Assembly (NCBI GenBank): GCA_024138015.1
Contig: JAMXBB010000001.1
Coordinates: 136,547,188-136,611,187, forward strand
Direction: 5' to 3'
Origin: Lumnitzera littorea
Taxonomy: Eukaryota; Streptophyta; Magnoliopsida; Myrtales; Combretaceae
DNA length: 64,000 nt
Notes under the pieces: model-generated
Seen by the model: only the letters and a program-made list of their open reading frames with translations
Databases searched by the model: none
What the model was told of the DNA's origin: nothing
Program-made: the position numbers and the translations under genes
Shown: positions 35,482-47,740 of the stretch, one piece after another
How positions within the stretch are numbered: position 1 is the first letter of the stretch
How the letters are laid out: each line of letters opens with the position of its first letter

Positions 35482-36194
35482 CCAAAGATTGCACGACTCC
35501 TAAAGATGGCCATAGGGGATCAAAAGAAATAGGTATGTCATGACCTACCAACTAAAGTGGGTCGACTTGATATGGTAGTGGATGGTTGTCTACCAAGCCT
35601 AAAATTATTTTTAAAAAAAAAATTGAAAAAAGCTTGAACCAAACTAGATATCCATTCTAATGTAAGCTTGCAATTATTTTTTTTTTTCCTTAATTTTCCT
35701 TCAAGTGGGTGGTTATTCACAACCTTAAGAGCATTGTATCTAATGGTGGGTCAAATTGACCTATTTTGGTTGTTAGGTTGTGATCTACCTATTTCTTTTC
35801 GTCATTCCAACCACCCCCCTCATGGATGGCCAAAACCACTTAAATTTTTTTTTCTTTTATGTTCTATTTTTTTTATTAATATACTAAATAATTAATATAT
35901 GTATATGTTTATATATATATACATAGGTAATATAAGTATTTTTATTTTTTTCATTTTTTACTCCTTTTTAATTTTTCTTTAATTTTTTTTATTAATTTCA
36001 GTTTTATTTCTATAATTTATTATATTATTTATTTTGTACTTATTAGTAGACTATTAGAATTGTGCCATGTGTCATTGTGTAATGGAAAAATTGACACCTT
36101 TAATAAAAGCCCTTATTTGCAAACTTTTATAGAGGTGGAAGACCCAAAAAGGAAAAAAAAATAAAGGTTAAAGACTAAATTTATTCTTTCCCCG
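35482..36194. mobile_element. Right part of the split long-TIR DNA element
   Basis: Contains internal words such as 'ggccataggggatc' and 'gggtcgacttgatatgg', then the inverted arm 35990-36194 that mirrors 19648-19900. The 75-codon frame at 35668-35895 is not recognisable as a protein. With the inserted material removed, the element would be roughly 1.2 kb, too short for a transposase. Confidence 0.6.
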
Positions 36195-36211
36195 TACTAT
36201 AAATAATTATA

Positions 36212-38555
36212 CATTTAAGTAAGAACATAAGTGTATTAAGAGTATTTCTATCTTGTACAGTTTTGTCTCTCGTGACCTAATTCATTTGAACATAGAGATT
36301 CGTTTAGACAATGGGTCCAATAATATGTATTCACTAAAATTAAATAAGGTTGCATACTTCATTCGGGAAAATGTTTCATCTGAACAAAGTGGTTCATGTA
36401 ATTCTTCTCAAATTAGGACTCTCCTCCACATTCGAACGATGTATCTCATTTTGATAAAGGAGGGAGCAAACGTAGTTCGTACTAAGGTTTCATTTTTGTT
36501 CCAAGCCAAACGTCTTGTTCGAAAAAGAGTTGAAATTTCTTGATTTATGATATAACTCCCTTCCAACTTGTTCTCCTTATATATCTGTTCTTCGTGATTT
36601 TTACCGACAAGACAAATTAAAAGCACTTGAATGGTGGCAAAAACATGTCTCAAAATTATCAAATTTATTAGCTTATCATCAATAAAATCAAATAGAAGCA
36701 AGATTCATTCCCTTGAAGAAGTGAATGTCATCTTTCCTAATGGTTGTGATGCTAATCTTTTTAATATTGGTAACTATGACTACTTATCGTATACATCAAT
36801 TAATGCGCATTTATAATATCCTAGCCAACACTGTTCGATAAATTAGCCTTGTGGAGAATTTTGAAGAGCCTCTCTAACTCCTGTTGAAATCACGTCGGCT
36901 ATGAATGCTTGGCACGCTATGAATGTTTTATTTTTCAAAATTTCTTGTTAAGCAACGTCTATGCTTAGTGGTTTCATCAATCTCATGTTAAACCAGCTAC
37001 TGTTGGAATTTTGTTATGCGTTTTTGCAAGCCATAACAATAGCCTTCAAGCATGATCATCGATTAGTATAGTGCTAATGTCTTGCTCCTATTCAATTTTA
37101 TTAGGAAAAAGAGTGTATCTACACAACAAAAAATTAATTCAAACAACATTAATAGAATAATTTTCTAAAATTGGTAAACAACTTCACAACAAAACTATGA
37201 ATGAAATGAATGATTATATTGCCCCAAAACCTAAAGGCGCTACAGCTTGCCACATATCCTTGGTTTTCTAATGACACATTAAGACTATAACACTAACTAC
37301 AATATCCAAAATCATCATATTTAAAATAATTCTCCAATTAAAACAATCCCGATGAAAATGACCATAGGCGAGTTATTCCAACCATAATTATACATAAAAG
37401 AATTTCTAATTCTTCAACAACAAAACCAATTAACAATTCCACTTGCTATCGGTTCTACAATCTCACAATTTAACCTCCTTAATAAATACAAAGCTTATCA
37501 TCTCTCTTTTCTTAAGGTGAGTAGGTACATGGTAGATAGAGCATGAGGCATTACCTATATCCTATTATATAGGTATAAGTTTCCAAACTTTACTGCTTGT
37601 ACCTTACCTTATTGTACTTTGGAGCCCCAGTATATCTTGTAGAATCTGTAAATTATATATATATATATAATGTCTAGTTTATATATATATTTTTTTCTTC
37701 AATTTCTTTTCATTTATTTTTCCTTTTGATTATTTTCTTCACCAATCATTATTATACAAACATACCCACTTTAATGAAATCTTGGTCTCTAATTTAAATA
37801 CTAAATAAATAATTGTAAATTAGACTTAATTAGAGGCTGACTTGTTTTGGCAATAAGAACATTCATAAATTACAAATTGCAATATCTCAATTTATAGTAA
37901 GCATCCATAATGATTCTCCATGCATCTCAATTACTAAATCCTAACCTATTAATTAAATCTTTTTCAAACCTAGTATAAACCTTAATCTAGGATAAGGGAA
38001 AAATGTATAAACACTAATTTCAACTAAATCTTGACTTGAACGACATTATATAAATTTAGTACAAGATATTTTTTTAACCTAATACAAAGAAATTATTACA
38101 TAAAAAAAATAAGTTAATAACATATCTTGTTAGGTCGCTTTATGCGGATTCTTTCTTTTTTAACTTTAGTAGAGTTCGATTTAGTAAATGAGGAAGATGG
38201 AGTGGAAGGAAAACGCAAAAAAAAAAAAAAAAAAAAGATTAAGAAGGAAGAGACTAACATAAGGACATTAGGTTTAGTCTAGGGTTTCTCATAGACTGTG
38301 TTATGTTATTACAAAACGATATTCTTTTTTAAGCCTATACAAATAAAATGATATTTTTTTATTTAATTATTATTACAGGGTGATTATAAGGTAACTTGGA
38401 ACCTATGCCCTATATACTTTACAATACAGGTTCTAAGGTAGATATAAAGTACCTTAACCTCATACCCATATCCTACCCTATAAGTACAGGCTCCAAGAAA
38501 TTAGTACCCAAACCTACTCTATGACCTTAAATACCTACCTAGAATCTACTCGGTT
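36212..38555. other. Gene-poor stretch between the two nests
   Basis: Frames at 36253-36543 and 36631-36816 have mixed composition and no recognisable domain. A segment around 36600-36680 reads like coding sequence (DKLKALEWWQKHVSKLSN) but cannot be assigned. A short (AT)n tract lies at about 37648-37668, and an 18-base A-run near 38218. Confidence 0.45.
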
Positions 38556-39447
38556 TGATAGGAATCAAATTACTGGACCTCTAACTTGTAGGCAAGCTCG
38601 AAGCTTAAAAGAACTAATAAGGTGAATTCTCTTGTTCTAACTGACTTCTACCAAGGCTGAGATGATCATTGTTGCCAGCCAACTTTTTATGCCAAGCCAA
38701 GTAACCACAAATCTCTCAAAAGTCATGTATCGATTGGTCAAATACATTGTTGACTACTCGGCCTCTCATACATACTTGCTTAGCTCTGATCGAGCTAACC
38801 TCCAAATCGGCAACATTAGTGCCGATAAGTCGATAGCTCCAGCACATATCCGCAAAAACTCCTTCTCGAACAAGCCCAAGCCTACTTGGCACCTCTATTT
38901 AGCACCTTTGATAAGCCCCTTTGCTTAGCCCTCCATCCTAAATTTATTATTTGGTTTGTTTCTACTAGAAGCATCCCTAACATGCTATTGCCACGTATCC
39001 TAAACATACGTGAAGGAATCTACAATGCTAATTGTTAATTTACTTGAATTAACATTTGTATCCTTTATTATTCTTTGTCCATTACTTCTTTTAAACATTA
39101 CCCTTTTAGTCTTTTTTGTTTTAGGCAGGTTACCTTAATTTTTTAGGTATAAATACCTACTATATATGCAGATGCAATTATCTTATCATCAATATACTAA
39201 ATATCCTTCCTTTCATGAACATTACTCTTGTTAGCTTATTTACTTACTTCACTTTTATCCTAACCCTTAAGCAAAGCTAAGTGATGAATAACCTTATTAG
39301 ACCATCCTATGTGTCATATGGAGTTGTGTCATGAGTTCTTGGAAATTCTACTTATGCATCATATTCTTTGAAGCTATTTATGAGTTTGCTTATTACTAAG
39401 TTACTTCAACTAATTTTTCTATCTTAGTCATAAAGTTTGATCTCAAT
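38556..39447 (+). repeat. 5' LTR of element 2
   Basis: Starts TGATAGGAATCAAATTACTG and aligns with 51793-52705 and, in sense orientation, with the LTRs of element 1. Its last roughly 100 bp carry a deletion relative to the others, so the end is approximate. A PBS-like 'aatcagata' follows. Confidence 0.85.
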
Positions 39448-39479
39448 CAGATAACTTTTCCTTAAAGGCCCTAAATCTA

Positions 39480-40111
39480 GGCTCGACTGTCCTAAATACA
39501 ATTTTATGGGCTCACATAGAGAAAGAGCAAGATTCCAACCTAATCCTTGATGAGCTGACCTAGTAAGTCAAATCAACCTTGTCAATCAAACTGACCTATT
39601 CAGAGAAGCTACCAAGCTCAACCAAGTATTGAGTCGAATAGATGAATAGATATTAGGACTAAATAAAAGGGTCGACCTGATGGTGACGTGCCAACCTAAA
39701 CATATGAGAAGGGGTAAGGACCAAGAAGGAAGACAAGGCAAATCAAGTGCTTCAAGTGCCAACTGCTTAGTGTCTAAACTGAAAGACCATGATTATATAG
39801 GGGGAAGAGAGAGAAGTAAGAGATGAAGCCAATATTAATGCTGACCTCATTGAAGAAGTTGTGTTCGTCGAGGAGTAAAGGGAGAACTTATTTCACATTA
39901 CTTGCAGAGTGGGTGATCGAGTGTGTGCACTCATAATAGATAGTAAGAGCTACACTAACATAGCATCCGTTGACCTAGTCAAGAAACTGAAACTACTTAC
40001 TATCTCACATCCAAAGCATACAAGTTGCACTAGCTGAATGAGAAAGAAGCACTACATGTCACTCAACAAGTCTTATTGCCGATCTTTATTGGAAATTATT
40101 CTAACTGTATT
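39480..40111 (+). pseudogene. Element 2 gag end and protease start, broken
   Basis: A damaged zinc knuckle (IKCFKCQ, about 39736-39757) is followed by ENLFHITCRVGDRV-type sequence and the protease motif ALIIDSKSYTNIASV, where the usual DSG reads DSK. The reading ends abruptly at the LTR insertion. Most of gag is missing. Confidence 0.75.
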
Positions 40112-42626
40112 TATAGACACCTAATTTTTACTCTCCTTTTATTTTATTTTATTTCAATAGGATAAAAGGTCCTAAATTAAGAAAAACACGAAAATTAGAA
40201 AATTAAAGAAAATTCAAAAAAATAAGAAATTTAGAAAAAATAAAAATTTTATAAAAATACAAAAAATAGGAAAATGGAAAAGAGCATAAAAAACAAGAAA
40301 TCTAGGAAAAATATAAGAAAAATAGGAAAATAGGAAAATATGCAAAAAATAAGAAATTTAGAAAACACAAAAAATGAAAAAATTTAAAAAATTGAAAAGT
40401 CACAAAAAATAGAAAAAATTTGAAAATTTAGGGAATTTAGAAAATAATAAATTTTTAATAGAATAAATTTTTAATAAAAATATAAAGGGAGACCGTTGGG
40501 GTCTGTGTTTAGATTTAAATCTAAGCTAAACTGACTTAGTCCATATGTGCAATTTAATTGCACGTATAGATAAGGTACAAGCCAACAACCTAACGAATAA
40601 GTATATGAGCATGACATTAGATATAACTTGGAAGTCAGGGTTCGAATCTTAGCAAAGATAGGGAAAGCCTTTTTATTTTTCAACTGATATACTACCTCAT
40701 CAAGAACTGCCATGTATCCTAACACGTGGTAGCATCAAGTTGGACAGCGATGACGTAGTGCCACATGGCAAGTTACGTATTACGTAAGGATACATGGCAT
40801 ACGCCATTGGATAACATGGCGCCGCATCAACCCCTTTTTCCCTTCCTTTCCTTCCTTTTTCTCTCCCTTTCTCTCTCATTCCTGTGATTTCCTCCACTTT
40901 CGCCAGCAAAACAGACCCGACCCCTTCACTTTGGCCTCATTTTTTGCACAAATTCCTTACATACACGTGTAATTTCTTGCTCTAATCCTGTTCTAGACAT
41001 GGCCTACTATAGATTTGGGTAAAAAACGCGTTCAAATTTGGTTAAATATGCATTCAAATCTAGCTCCAAAAGTAAAAAAATAAAATTTCAAAAATTTCAT
41101 TTAATTCGAATTTGAGCTTTCCTTGCTTACTGGGTCAATTTTGTGTATAAAAGGGGCTTTGAGGAATCCATTGGAAAACACACAATCACACAACATTAGC
41201 AGAATCATTCACAAACCCTCTCTCTCCCTCTTGCGATCCCTTTTTCTCTTTAGCTCAATCGCTACCCCTCTCTCTCTACAACTCTCTCTCTTTGACCACC
41301 TTCAGCACCACCAACCGCCATAATCGAACCTGCTGTGTTAAGAAAACCAAGACCACACCCCTCTTACTTCATCAGCCACCACTACAAGGTTGACCCAACA
41401 CTACTACCACCATTGCATCTCCAACCCACACCTAAACCCCCAACTGCTACGACGCCATGCCTAACCCCCCCCCCCCCCCCCCCCTATCTCCAATCTAAAT
41501 TGCAAAAACAAAATAAAAGAGAGCCCTCACCTACTTGTTTTGGTGCAACAATTGTGCTAAAATACCCACTCCAAGCGACTACCATCTTCTCTACTGTGCA
41601 ACCCGAATCCAGTGGTGACTCAATCCGACTCGATCTAGATTCGCACCTAGATCTAACTTGTACTTTGACCCACACACCTGATCCAATACCCGGTTCGACT
41701 TTATTCATTTGCCTTCTTGTATTTTATGTATCGGTTTTGTATTTTATTTTATTTTATTTATTATGTAAATGTAAATTGTAATGTAAAAGTGCCAAAAAGA
41801 AAAGAAAAAAAAAGAGAAGGAAAAGGTGATCTATTTATTTTTTAGTTTAATAGATAAAATAGATAAAAATAATAATAAATAAGATAATATAACAAATAAA
41901 AAAGTTAATGAATGAAAATTGTTTTTTTTAACACTTAGAAAAATCAGGTTTTCCAAAATAAATAAATAAATAATTGGACTTTTTCAAAACTAAGGCCCTT
42001 TAAAACTTTCTAAAAAATAAAATTTCCAATTTAGGGCCTTCTTTTTAGAAATTTCCTTAAATAAATCAAATTGGATTAAAAACGTAAATTTGGCATATTT
42101 CCAAATTAAAACAAACCCAACTCACTAAAGTTTTATAGAAAAAACTACGTATGTCTGATCTCGAATAGTGGGTACGTAGGTACTTATGGGATGATGGTAA
42201 AAGAAATGATTTTTCCTTTTTTTTAGATTACTTAAGTTATTCAATTAGAGTAACTAATAATTGAGTTTTGAATTAAAAAGTGATTTTTGAGGATAAAATT
42301 AAATTTTGGAAAGTTAATGTTACTCGTAAAGGTTTAAAAAATCTAACCTTCAGATCTAAATCTTTGGTTTTAAAGATCGTTTTATAAAATGGTTTAATTA
42401 ATAGACCAATAGCTAAGTTATAACCAATCCACCTAATTGGTTATAACTTAACTTTTTTTTCCCAATTCTAGTCGAGTAACGACTTTAAAGTGTTTTAAAA
42501 AAAAAAAAACAGTTTTCTTTAAATTTTAATCAAAGGTCAATATTAAACGGGTAAGGTTTAATATTAATTGGTTTAAAGAAGACCTTATTTATAAAAGAAC
42601 GAGGAGGTGAAAAACTAGACTCAACA
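40112..42626 (+). mobile_element. Solo LTR of a Tat/Ogre-like element
   Basis: A single 2.5-kb LTR, sense start TATAGACACCTAATTTTTAC (TG changed to TA), sense end tcaaca. Its first part and last roughly 500 bp match the LTRs at 20112-22234 and 27268-35481 in opposite orientation; the middle differs. A TATA word (tataaaagggg, about 41147) is followed by CT-rich leader-like sequence. No internal region or second LTR is attached, so it arose by LTR-LTR recombination. Flanks gtatt / atatg match at 3 of 5 bases. Confidence 0.78.
41465..41484. repeat. Run of 20 C
   Basis: An uninterrupted 20-base C tract inside the solo LTR. The 148-codon frame crossing it (41335-41781) is P/T/S-rich low-complexity sequence and is not called as a gene. 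Confidence 0.95.
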
Positions 42627-44207
42627 ATATGCATCTCATGTTCTATTAGGCCAACCTTAGCTTTTTGACTGAAGAGTTATCCACGATGGTTATAAGAACA
42701 CAATTGTGTTTGAAAATGATAGGAGGAAGGTTACTTTGAACCCTATGATGCCGAGTCAAGTTAGCAAATTGCAAGCTAAACTTGCTCGAGGATCCAAGAA
42801 GACTTTAATTCTGAGCAAAGCCAAGCTTTGAGAAGCTCTAAAGGCCGACATGTTTACTTTTATGTTGATCAGAAGGCTATTAGAGTTGAAGGAGCAAATT
42901 GAGGCACCCTTTGAGGTGAAAGAGCTACTGGATGATTATGTTGACTTGTTTATAGAATCATCACTTGAAGGATTCCCCCATTTAGAGGCATTGAATATTG
43001 CATTGACTTAATACCTAATGCTATCTTATCGAATAAGCCAGCTTATTGAATGAATCCCTAGCAAGCTTCTAAGCTCCAAAGACAAGTTAATGAATTACTA
43101 AAGAAAGGATATGTGAAGGAGAGCCTTAACCCATGTACCATGTCGACTCTCCTTGTACCGAAAAAGGATGGTACCTGGTGAATTTGCGTTAATAGCCGAG
43201 CTATAAACAAAATCACCATCAAGTATTGGTATCAAATCCCTAGGTTAGATGACATGTTGGATGAATTGAGTGCAGCTAAGGTCTTCAGTAAGATTGAGTC
43301 TGGCTACCATCAGATCCAGATGAGGTTGGGAATGAGTGGAAAATTTCATTTAAAACTTGGCATAGACTCTATGAGTGGATGATAATGACTTTTGGCTTAT
43401 CAAATGCCTCAAGCACCTTCATGTGACTAATGAACCATGTATTGAGAAATCTAATCGGGAAGTTTGTCGTGGTGTACTTTAATGACTTCCTTGTGTATAG
43501 TATCGACCTTACAAGCCACTATGAACATCTCTGAGTCGTGCTTAATCTACCAAGAGAAAGTGGTATTTCTAAGCTATGAAGTAGGTGGAGGAGGCTTGCG
43601 AGTAGATGATGAGAAAATTCAAGTTATTGTCAAGTGGCCAACTCCAACTACTTATGTCGAAGTGAGAAGTTTCTACAAATTGGCATTCTTTTATCAAAGG
43701 TTCATTAGAAATTTCAGTACCATTGTCATACCCCTTACCGAGCTGACAAAGAATAACATTAAATTTCAGTGGGGAGAAAGAGAGGAAGGAAGTTTTGTTG
43801 AAGTGAGGGCAAGGTTGACTTCCATACTTGTTTTAGCCTTACCCTACTCCAATAAGACTTTTGAGTTGGAATGTGATGCATCAAGCATTGGTTTAAGCAT
43901 TGTCTTAACGCAAGAAAGTCAACCAATTGCCTACCATAGCGAGAAGCTCAGAGGACCTCAATTAAACTACTTCATATATGACAAAGAACTCTTAGTCCTT
44001 ATTTAAGCGCTCCAAGTGTAGCAGTACTATCTATTGTAGAGAGAGTTTGTCATCTATACCGATCACGAGTTTTTTACTTACCTCAGAAGTCAGACCAAAC
44101 AATTGAAGCAATAAGCAAAGTAGGTTAAATTCATAGAAGGATTCAACTTTGTGATAAAGTACAAACAAAGCAAGAACAACGTCGTTGCTAATGCTTTATC
44201 AAGAAGA
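42627..44207 (+). pseudogene. Element 2 protease end, reverse transcriptase and RNase H, broken
   Basis: Resumes with SHVLLGQP (stop) LFD, then VIHDGYKNTIVFEND. RT segments include VPKKDGTW followed by a TGA, INKITIKYW-like sequence, FGLSNASSTF-like sequence and VVYFNDFLVYS (catalytic pair Asn-Asp). RNase H is well preserved in the frame ending at 44006 (FQWGEREEGSF, ECDASSIGLSIVLTQESQ, AYHSEKLRGPQLNY). Frameshifts and stops are spread throughout RT. Confidence 0.85.
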
Positions 44208-44212
44208 TATGT
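44208..44212. repeat. Left target-site duplication of element 3 (tatgt)
   Basis: tatgt is repeated exactly at 50497-50501, immediately after the right LTR. Confidence 0.9.
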
Positions 44213-45069
44213 TGATGGGAATCAAGCTATAAGACCCCTGACCCACAACCGAGCTTGAGGACTAAAGGGGTTGGTATGACAAATCCTTGTATTCCAACCA
44301 ACCCTTGTTAAGTTCAAGTACCTCCTTACCGAGTCACCTCTACTATCATGCAGTATGACTGTCCATTATTGTGTGGTATGCTAAGTTGACGATTACTCTC
44401 TATTACTAAGTCATCCAATTACTCGGCATCTTCCTTACCGAGAAACCGAGAGAGAGAGACCAGGCTAACTAAGCCATCCTTGCTTGGACAAACCCATCCA
44501 TCCGTACTTTTTTTCCGTATCTCCTAATAACCTTACCAATGCAGCATCGCCACATATACAATATCATGTGTATAATCTATAGCATCAATGATTGTTTTCC
44601 TTGTATATTCATTTTTACTCTTTTGTATCATGTATATTACTTCTTTAAAAAATGTCTTTTTTGTCTTTTCCCCTTTGGGTAACTTGCCCTAGTTTGCAGG
44701 TATGAATACCCCTGTACCTATAGTTGTAAGATCTTCATATTACCTTCAATACAATTGAGTACTTTTCTTCCTTACGTAAACACTATTGTTTACTCTCGGC
44801 ATCACTCTTATCCTTTCCCTTAAGTAAGGTTAGGTGGCAAGCAACCTCATTAGACCAACTCGTGCGTCATATCAAATTGTATCGTAAGTCCTTGGAAGTT
44901 CCATTGGTGTGTCATATCCTCTAAAGCTGTTCATAGGTTTTGCTTACTGTTTTTATTCTTCATTTCTCACCCCTTTCATACCTTTCCCCAATAACCCTTT
45001 TCAAGCTTTTTGCAAGCTTGGACCCATTCAGCGATCGGCCTTATCTGTTTTTAGTCATGGTTCGCATCA
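44213..45069 (+). repeat. 5' LTR of element 3
   Basis: 857 bp, paired with 49646-50496. The block ending 'cctttccccaataaccctttt' plus 'caagctttttgcaagcttgg' is conserved between the two LTRs. Contains a leader-like 'aggtatgaatacccc' word shared with other LTRs of the family. Confidence 0.9.
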
Positions 45070-45071
45070 TC

Positions 45072-45089
45072 TTGGTATCAAAGCGAAGG
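45072..45089 (+). other. Element 3 primer binding site (tRNA-Met type)
   Basis: TTGGTATCAAAGCGAAGG begins two bases after the LTR end CATCA. It matches the plant initiator-Met PBS except for one A in place of G. Confidence 0.85.
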
Positions 45090-45245
45090 TTTTGTATAAG
45101 CTGTAGTTAGTTCTTCCTGAATTCTATTATACTCTGTTTTGTGTGTGCGAAATAGAGCAAGTTACTATGCTCATTTAACTGCTGTATTGTTAGTTGTTCA
45201 CTCTCTGAAGTGTTTGTTTGAATTTGAATTTGAATTTGAGGAAAA

Positions 45246-46330
45246 ATGATAGATCCCAGTATGAATGCTAATGCTGGTGATGATAGTAGAGTTGTCCACC
45301 ATAGACGACAATCTCAGGGAACTCCCAAAAGTATTGACAAGAGACTTAATGAGGTAGCTAACCTCTTAGTCGATTTGACCTAAGCTATTCATGCCTTATT
45401 TTGCCGACCCATTGAGGCCACGTAAAACACTCTACAAGCAGCTCAACCTGTTAAAGATAAGAACCCAAGTTGACTAATTTGAGGTAGAGAAGCTGGTGAA
45501 CAAGTAAGGTGAAGGATAGACTTAAGAGAGCTAGATGAGGAGGAAGAAGAGTATTTTGAAGAGGAGCATATATGAGTCCCTAAAACATCCGACCATGTGA
45601 AGCTTTGGATTCCGAGTTTCAACGGATCTGAAAATGTTGATGAGTATTTGAATTGGGAAGAAAAGGTGGAGCATGTATTTGATTACTATCAATATGAGGA
45701 TTATGAAAAAGTAAGGGCTACTGCTATTGAATTCTCCAGATGTACTGCCATATGATGGAAGAATTTTCAGGCCATGAGAAGAATAGAGGGATATTGAGAG
45801 ATTAACACTTGGCCCGAGATGAAGAGAGTGCTCAAAAATCGTTTTGTGCTGGAAACTTATCTCCAAGATACATTCACTTGGCTTTAAGAGCTGAGACAAG
45901 GAGGTCGGACTATTGATGAATATGTTTAAGAATTCCAAATGCTCATGATAAGATGTGAAGTGGAGGAACCACTTGCCCAAACAATCTCAAGGTTTGTCAT
46001 TGGGTTAACACAATGGATGAAGTTGTTAGGATTTCTTAACGAGTAGAGAGGTAGAAAAGGAGCTGAATAACGACTAGAATGCCGACTAGCTGACCAAGAC
46101 AGACAAGTCATTGGATTCTACCAAGTACAGAGCCGAGTAGAAGGGTTGATGTCCGAGTCGAGCATAAAAGCCGACTTGAAGATGTAGCACCGACCTAAAC
46201 GTATGAGAAGGGGCAAAGGTTTGGTAAGAAAACCAGCTAGATCAAGTGCTTCAAGTGTCAAGGGTTCAGATATATGGCTACTCAGTACCCAAACTGAAGG
46301 ACGATGGTCATCAAGGGAGACATCTCAAAG
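45246..46330 (+). pseudogene. Element 3 gag, broken
   Basis: ATG at 45246 (reading MIDPSMNANAGDDS). The gag core has LWIPSFNGSENVDEYLNWEE, RFVLETYLQDTFTWL, ELRQGGRTIDEYV and FQMLMIRCEVEE, with in-frame stops (for example after SRCTAI and after FTWL). The zinc knuckle near 46245-46300 reads CFKCQGFRYMATQY, so the His and final Cys are both Tyr. Confidence 0.85.
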
Positions 46331-46489
46331 TTAGACGTAGAGAGTACGGATAAGGAACCCGAGGAGGACGTTCCTGTTGAGAAAGAGTTGATTGAGGAAG
46401 ATGTGTATGCCAAGGACTTGGACCATCTACTTATGGTTATCCAACAAACTATGAGTGTGGAACCTTCATGAGAAGAGGAGCAAAGAGAG

Positions 46490-47050
46490 AACTTATTTCA
46501 TATTACCTGTAAGGTAAATGATCAGATGTGTGCCCTCATCGTAGATAGTGGGAGCTGCACCAATGTGGCGTCAACTGACCTTGTTTCAAAACTGAGGTTG
46601 CCGTCTGTTGCGCACTTGAAGCCATACAAGTTATACTGGTTAAGTGAGAAAGGAGCCTTACAGGTCACTCGGCAAATACTATTATTGATTCTTTGTGACA
46701 TACTGCCCATGTGTGCGTTCCACATGTTGTTAAGAAGACCGTGGTTGTTTGATAGGAAAGTCATCGATGATGGTTATAGGAATACCTACATGCTTGAGAA
46801 GGATGATTGGAAGATCACGCTAAATCCAATGCCACCGACAAAAGTTCACAAGTTACAAACAAAACTTGCTCGCAAATCGAAAAAGGTACTAGTGATGAGT
46901 AAAGCCGAGTTCCAAGAGGCCGTTAATGCTAATGAGCCAACCCTTATGTTGGTCAGGCAACTACTAGAAATGAAGAAGCGGAATGATTTACCCCAAGAAG
47001 TGAAGGAACTGTTGGATGAATATGCCAACCTATTCCTAGAATAGTTACCA
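46490..47050 (+). pseudogene. Element 3 protease and linker, mostly open
   Basis: A 172-codon open stretch (46526-47044) carries the retropepsin motif intact (CALIVDSGSCTNVAS), then LRRPWLFDRKVIDDGYR and the helical linker ending NLFLE. It stops at TAG 47042-47044, just before RT. It is the best preserved domain of the element, but it is fused to broken gag and RT and cannot act alone. Confidence 0.85.
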
Positions 47051-47740
47051 AAAGGGTTGCCCCTGACCCGAGGCATAGAGCATTACATTGACTTAGTACT
47101 TGGTGCTGCACTGTCGAATAAGCCAACTTATCGCATGAATCTCGATTAGGCTTCTAAGCTTCAATGTTAAGTTAGTGAGCTGCTGGAAAGAGAATACGTA
47201 AGAAAGAGTCTCAACCCTTGTGCTATGCTTATACTTCTAGTGCCAAAGAAGGATGGAACCTAACGAGTGTGTGTTAATAGCCAAGCGATGAACAAAATCA
47301 CGATCAAATACAGGTATCTGATCCTGAGCCTAGAAGACATGTTAGATGAACAAAGTGGAGCCAAAATTTCTAGCAAGATTGATCTCAAGTTTAACTACCA
47401 TCAAATCAGCATGAGGCTAGGAGATGAGTGAAAGACTGCATTCAAGACTCGATATAGACTATACGAGCAGATGGTGATACCCTTCGGCTTATCGAATGCC
47501 CCGAGCACCTTTATAAGACTTATGAACCACGTGCTAAGACATCTTATCGAAAGGTATGTCGTGATGCACTTCAATGACATCTTGATCTACAGTGTAGACA
47601 TGCCGGGTCACTGTGAACACATTAGAATGGTCCTGGATATCCTTTGTGCTAAGAGACAATTCGGCAATTTGAAGAAATGTTGCTTCTGCTAAGAGGAAGT
47701 GGTATTCTTAGGCTATGTAGTCAATGGAGGAGGCTTATGA
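47051..47740 (+). pseudogene. Element 3 reverse transcriptase, broken
   Basis: Segments LPLTRGIEHYIDL, VPKKDGT (stop), NKITIKYRYLI, FNYHQISMRLGDE (TGA where Trp is usual) KTAFKTRYRLYEQM, FGLSNAPSTFIRLMNHVLRH and VVMHFNDILIYSVD. The catalytic pair reads Asn-Asp. At least five in-frame stops. Confidence 0.85.

Noticed and set aside
40620..40660. tRNA-like B-box word (gggttcgaatc)
   Set aside because: No A box or cloverleaf could be built around it, and it lies inside a solo LTR.
41335..41781. 148-codon proline/threonine-rich protein
   Set aside because: Located in a solo LTR downstream of its TATA word, crosses a 20-C run, and is low-complexity without a domain.
46522..46764. Minus-strand 80-codon frame
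   Set aside because: Shadow of the element 3 protease frame on the other strand.
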